Source: Bacillota bacterium
Lineage (GTDB): Bacteria; Bacillota; Clostridia; Christensenellales; CAG-138
DNA: 7,381 nucleotides
Assembly: GCA_023451115.1 (NCBI GenBank)
Contig: JAEXFV010000050.1
Coordinates: 1 to 7,381 of the forward strand
Direction: 5' to 3'
A model generated the notes under the pieces. That model was not told the origin of the DNA and did not search any database. It saw only the letters and a list, made by a program, of their open reading frames with translations. Below, piece by piece: positions 5,046 through 7,381 of the stretch (position 1 is the first letter of the stretch; every line of letters begins with the position of its first letter). A program made the translations under genes and the position numbers.

Positions 5046-6859
5046 TGGGGACGGTATTGCAATACATTCTATACCTGGCAGCCCTTGTAGCGCTTGCTGT
5101 TCCGCTGGGCAATTATATTCGGAAAGTAATGGAAGGGGGAACAACCTTCCTTTCCAAAGTTCTTACACCCTGTGAAAATGCTGTATATAAGGTGATGCGG
5201 GTGAACAAGGAAGAACAGATGAATTGGAAACAGTACGCCGTTTCGGTGCTTATCTTTTCCGGCATCGGCCTTGTTTTCTTATTCCTTTTACAGCTTCTGC
5301 AGGGAGTTCTTCCGGGCAACCCCCAGGGGTTGCCCGGCGTAAAATGGGATCTGTCCTTTAATACCGCCGTCAGCTTTATCACCAATACGAACTGGCAGGC
5401 ATACAGCGGCGAATCGACGCTGAGCTATCTCACACAGGCGCTGGGGCTTACGGTTCAAAATTTCGTATCAGCTGCCACCGGCATTGCCGTGCTGTTTGCC
5501 ATGATCCGTGGCTTTATGAAAGTAAAAACCGATGGGTTAGGCAGCTTCTGGGTGGATATGACGAGAATCGTCATCCACATCCTTATCCCGCTGAACCTGG
5601 TCATCTCCTTGCTGCTGGTTGGAGGCGGCGTGATCCAGAACCTGAAGGGGGCAGAAACAGTATCTCTTGTTGAGCCAATTGCGGTGAGTCCGGAGGGCGA
5701 AATTCTGGAAAATGCCAAAATTGACCTTGAAACGGAAACCGTGACGGTGGATGGAAAGGTTGTTCCCAACGCGGATATTGTGACAGAGCAGTTTGTCCCC
5801 ATGGGGCCTGCTGCAAGCCAAGTAGCCATTAAACAAAGTGGCACCAACGGCGGGGGCTATATGGGCGTCAACTCGGCGCACCCCCTGGAAAACCCCAATG
5901 CGTTTACCAATTTTGTTGAAATGCTTTCAATTCTGCTGATTCCTGCGGCGCTGTGTTTTACATTTGGCAAGGCCATAGAGAACAAGAAACAGGGGATTGC
6001 AATCTTTCTGGCTATGTTCGTTTGCCTTGTCATTGCGCTGGGCGTGATTGCGGTGAATGAGCAGGCGGCCACTCCGCAGTTGGAGCAAAATGGTGCAGTA
6101 GACATCTCCATGATTGGGCAGGCCGGCGGAAACATGGAGGGCAAAGAAACCAGATTTGGTATTGCGTCTTCTTCTACCTGGGCTGCGTATACGACGGCTG
6201 CTTCCAACGGCTCTGTCAACTCGATGCACGACAGCTATACGCCCCTTGGCGGCATGGTAACCATGCTTTTGATGCAGCTGGGCGAGGTCATATTTGGCGG
6301 CGTTGGCTGCGGCCTTTACGGAATGCTGGCTTTCGCTATTTTGGCTGTATTCATCGCCGGACTGATGGTGGGCAGAACGCCGGAGTTCCTGAGCAAGAAA
6401 ATCGAGCCTTACGAGATGAAATGGGCCACTTTGGTTTGCCTGGCTACACCCATGGCAATTCTTGTGGGCAGCGGCATTGCCGCTGCAGCGCAAGAAGTGA
6501 TGGACAGTTTGCTTAACGGTGGAGCGCACGGCTTTTCTGAACTGCTCTATGCCTATTCCTCCTGTGGGGGAAACAACGGTTCTGCATTTGCTGGGTTCAA
6601 TGCAAATACCCCGTTTTTGAATGTTTCCCTGGGACTGGTTATGTTGTTTGCAAGATTTCTTCCCATTATCGGTACGTTGGCCATTGCGGGCAGTCTGGCG
6701 GGGAAGGGAAAGGTTGCCAAAAGTGCTGGGACGCTCTCTACAACCAATGCCATGTTTGTGTTCCTGCTGGTTCTTGTTGTTTTGCTGATTGGGGCGTTGA
6801 GCTTTTTCCCCGCGCTGGCACTCGGCCCCATTGCAGAATATTTTCAAAGCATTGCGTAA
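5042..6859 (+). CDS. kdpA: KdpA, potassium-binding and translocating subunit of K+-transporting ATPase
   Basis: Membrane subunit of 605 residues that selects and carries K+ in the KdpFABC pump. It has the superfamily-of-K+-transporters fold with four pore loops: NTNWQ at 115-119; GTNGGGYMGVNSAHPLENP at 267-285; AASNGSVNSMHDS at 386-398; and GGNNGSAFAGF at 509-519. Conserved LMQLGEVIFGGVGCGLYG (410-427) and IAGLMVGRTPEFL (438-450) are also present. The chain is complete but longer than the E. coli protein (about 557) because of a polar segment at roughly 203-252 before the second filter, probably extracytoplasmic. The start ATG 5042 overlaps the kdpF stop; ATG 5045 follows at once and cannot be excluded. 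AAGGGGG (5025-5031) and AGAGG (5036-5040) lie upstream. The kdpB ribosome binding site overlaps its stop codon. Confidence 0.97.
   Translation: MMGTVLQYILYLAALVALAVPLGNYIRKVMEGGTTFLSKVLTPCENAVYKVMRVNKEEQMNWKQYAVSVLIFSGIGLVFLFLLQLLQGVLPGNPQGLPGVKWDLSFNTAVSFITNTNWQAYSGESTLSYLTQALGLTVQNFVSAATGIAVLFAMIRGFMKVKTDGLGSFWVDMTRIVIHILIPLNLVISLLLVGGGVIQNLKGAETVSLVEPIAVSPEGEILENAKIDLETETVTVDGKVVPNADIVTEQFVPMGPAASQVAIKQSGTNGGGYMGVNSAHPLENPNAFTNFVEMLSILLIPAALCFTFGKAIENKKQGIAIFLAMFVCLVIALGVIAVNEQAATPQLEQNGAVDISMIGQAGGNMEGKETRFGIASSSTWAAYTTAASNGSVNSMHDSYTPLGGMVTMLLMQLGEVIFGGVGCGLYGMLAFAILAVFIAGLMVGRTPEFLSKKIEPYEMKWATLVCLATPMAILVGSGIAAAAQEVMDSLLNGGAHGFSELLYAYSSCGGNNGSAFAGFNANTPFLNVSLGLVMLFARFLPIIGTLAIAGSLAGKGKVAKSAGTLSTTNAMFVFLLVLVVLLIGALSFFPALALGPIAEYFQSIA
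5312..5337. repeat. Near-perfect 12-bp palindrome inside kdpA
   Basis: CCGGGCAACCCC (5312-5323) and GGGGTTGCCCGG (5326-5337) are exact reverse complements with only CA between them. The stretch encodes part of LPGNPQGLPG (residues 90-99). In RNA it would form a very stable GC-rich hairpin with a four-base loop, about 270 nt into the coding region. Confidence 0.85.
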
Positions 6860-6864
6860 GGAGG
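6858..6864 (+). promoter_or_regulatory. kdpB ribosome binding site overlapping the kdpA stop
   Basis: AAGGAGG begins within the kdpA TAA codon (6857-6859) and ends 7 nt before ATG 6872. This fixes the kdpB start and indicates coupled translation. Confidence 0.85.
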
Positions 6865-6871
6865 TAATCCC

Positions 6872-7276
6872 ATGCGTTCAAAACAAAAAAAGGCTTTTTC
6901 CAGCCGTCAAATGATAAGCAGAGCGATGAAAGATTCCTTTGCAAAATTAAGCCCCAAAACACAACTGGGAAATCCGGTGATGTTTCTGGTGTATCTTAGC
7001 GCTATCCTTACTTCAGGCCTCTGGATTGTTTCCTTCTTTGGATGGAAGGATGCGCCAAGCGGATATACATTGGCGATTGCCTGCGTTTTGTGGTTTACCG
7101 TGTTGTTTGCAAACTTTGCGGAGGCCATCGCTGAGGGGAGAGGAAAGGCTCAGGCTGATGCCCTGCGCGCTTCCAAAAAGGATGTTGACGCCTGCAAAAT
7201 TCCCTCTGCTGGGGAAAAAGATGCCATAACAGTGGTTTCTTCCGCACTTTTGAAAAGGCTATGTCACATCATATAG
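6872..7276 (+). pseudogene. kdpB: kdpB, truncated: N-terminal fragment of the K+-transporting P-type ATPase subunit
   Basis: 134 codons against about 680-700 for intact KdpB, the ATP-hydrolysing subunit. The first 128 or so residues are typical: basic N-terminus, MKDSFAKLSPKTQLGNPVMF (19-38), a first span at about 34-56, a second at about 64-82, and FAEAIAEGRGKAQADALR (82-99) leading into the actuator domain. The match ends at VVSSALLKR (121-129), where KdpB normally continues with a Gly-Asp segment; here it reads LCHII and stops. The TGES loop, the DKTGT phosphorylation site, the nucleotide-binding domain and the last five or so membrane helices are all missing. Sequence after the stop is AT-rich and not kdpB in any frame, so this is an interruption and not a simple frameshift. 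The fragment cannot pump ions. It is translated from a good ribosome binding site, so a short peptide may still be made. Confidence 0.88.
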
Positions 7277-7305
7277 TTGATTTTTAATGGAAAATGTTGT
7301 ATAAT
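7277..7305 (+). promoter_or_regulatory. Sigma-70 promoter of the gene at the right edge
   Basis: TTGATT (7277-7282), an exact 17-bp spacer, TATAAT (7300-7305). The -10 is consensus and the -35 four of six. It begins directly after the premature kdpB stop codon and would start transcription near 7312, about 34 nt before the next start codon. Confidence 0.75.
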
Positions 7306-7345
7306 AATAGTAAATAAATAGCACTTATAAAAGGAGTGTGACGAT

Positions 7346-7381
7346 ATGCCTACTATTAAAGATGCACTTGATATTATCAAC
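7346..7381 (+). CDS. Start of an unidentified gene, cut by the window edge
   Basis: Twelve codons, MPTIKDALDIIN, open to the edge. AAGGAG (7331-7336) lies 9 nt upstream of the ATG and a strong promoter at 7277-7305 precedes it, so this is very likely a real gene start. Too little is visible to name it. If the interruption of kdpB is an insertion sequence, this would be its transposase or first gene. It is not kdpB or kdpC. Confidence 0.6.
   Translation, partial: MPTIKDALDIIN

Larger units (their letters stand above)
7258..7381 (+). mobile_element. Possible left end of an inserted mobile element interrupting kdpB
   Basis: From about 7258 (GGCTATGTCAC) the sequence departs from kdpB and turns strongly AT-rich, with its own promoter, ribosome binding site and gene start oriented rightwards. 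This pattern fits an insertion sequence or other element inserted into kdpB. The GGCT...TGTCA opening loosely recalls ISL3-type termini (GGCTCTTTGTCA), but I cannot assign a family. The exact junction could lie a few bases either side. Right end, inverted repeat and target duplication lie outside the window. A deletion fusing kdpB to an unrelated gene, or an assembly join, remains possible. Confidence 0.4.

Noticed and set aside
5927..6847. 306-codon open frame on the minus strand
   Set aside because: Fully antisense to kdpA, low-complexity His/Gln/Lys-rich product with no domain, no ribosome binding site; a shadow of kdpA codon bias.
7336..7343. GTGTGACG as a group II intron 5' end
   Set aside because: The match to GUGYG is short, and the bases sit between a good ribosome binding site and ATG of a normal gene start; no intron domain can be seen.

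Overview
The window looks like chromosomal DNA of a low-to-mid GC Firmicute, probably a gut-type clostridium (Oscillospirales or relatives). The grounds are strong AGGAGG-type ribosome binding sites, a KdpA of the long Firmicute type, a MalT/LAL-type LuxR regulator beside an NCS2 permease, and balanced base composition. The genus cannot be named from the sequence.

Layout: two transcription units diverge from about 4510. The leftward unit (minus strand) starts from a good promoter at 4482-4510 and passes through a structured leader of about 190 nt. That leader contains an intrinsic terminator (4362-4391) upstream of the coding region, as an attenuator or riboswitch would. It then enters a UraA-like uracil/nucleobase permease (2846-4258). 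The permease start is odd: the only ATG with an upstream Shine-Dalgarno sequence (4284) is out of frame by one base at an A7 tract. A perfect 16-bp hairpin follows the permease, then an 817-residue STAND-ATPase LuxR-family regulator (110-2563), closed by a clear terminator at 4-35.

The rightward unit (plus strand) is the start of a Kdp high-affinity potassium uptake operon. It holds an unrecognised 64-residue membrane protein (4701-4895), a 30-residue KdpF-like peptide (4953-5045), a complete KdpA (5042-6859, overlapping kdpF by ATGA), and kdpB (from 6872). kdpB breaks off after about 128 homologous codons, before the whole catalytic machinery. It runs into an AT-rich segment with its own consensus-like sigma-70 promoter (7277-7305), ribosome binding site and the first 12 codons of another gene, which leaves the window. 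The likeliest explanation is an inserted mobile element whose left end lies near 7258. As it stands, the Kdp pump is broken here unless excision or bypass restores kdpB.

The items most worth a second look are the permease leader RNA with its mutually exclusive pairings, the A7 tract at the permease start, the kdpB junction, and the small membrane gene at the head of the kdp operon. I found no tRNA, rRNA or CRISPR array. The other long open frames lie antisense to real genes and were discarded.
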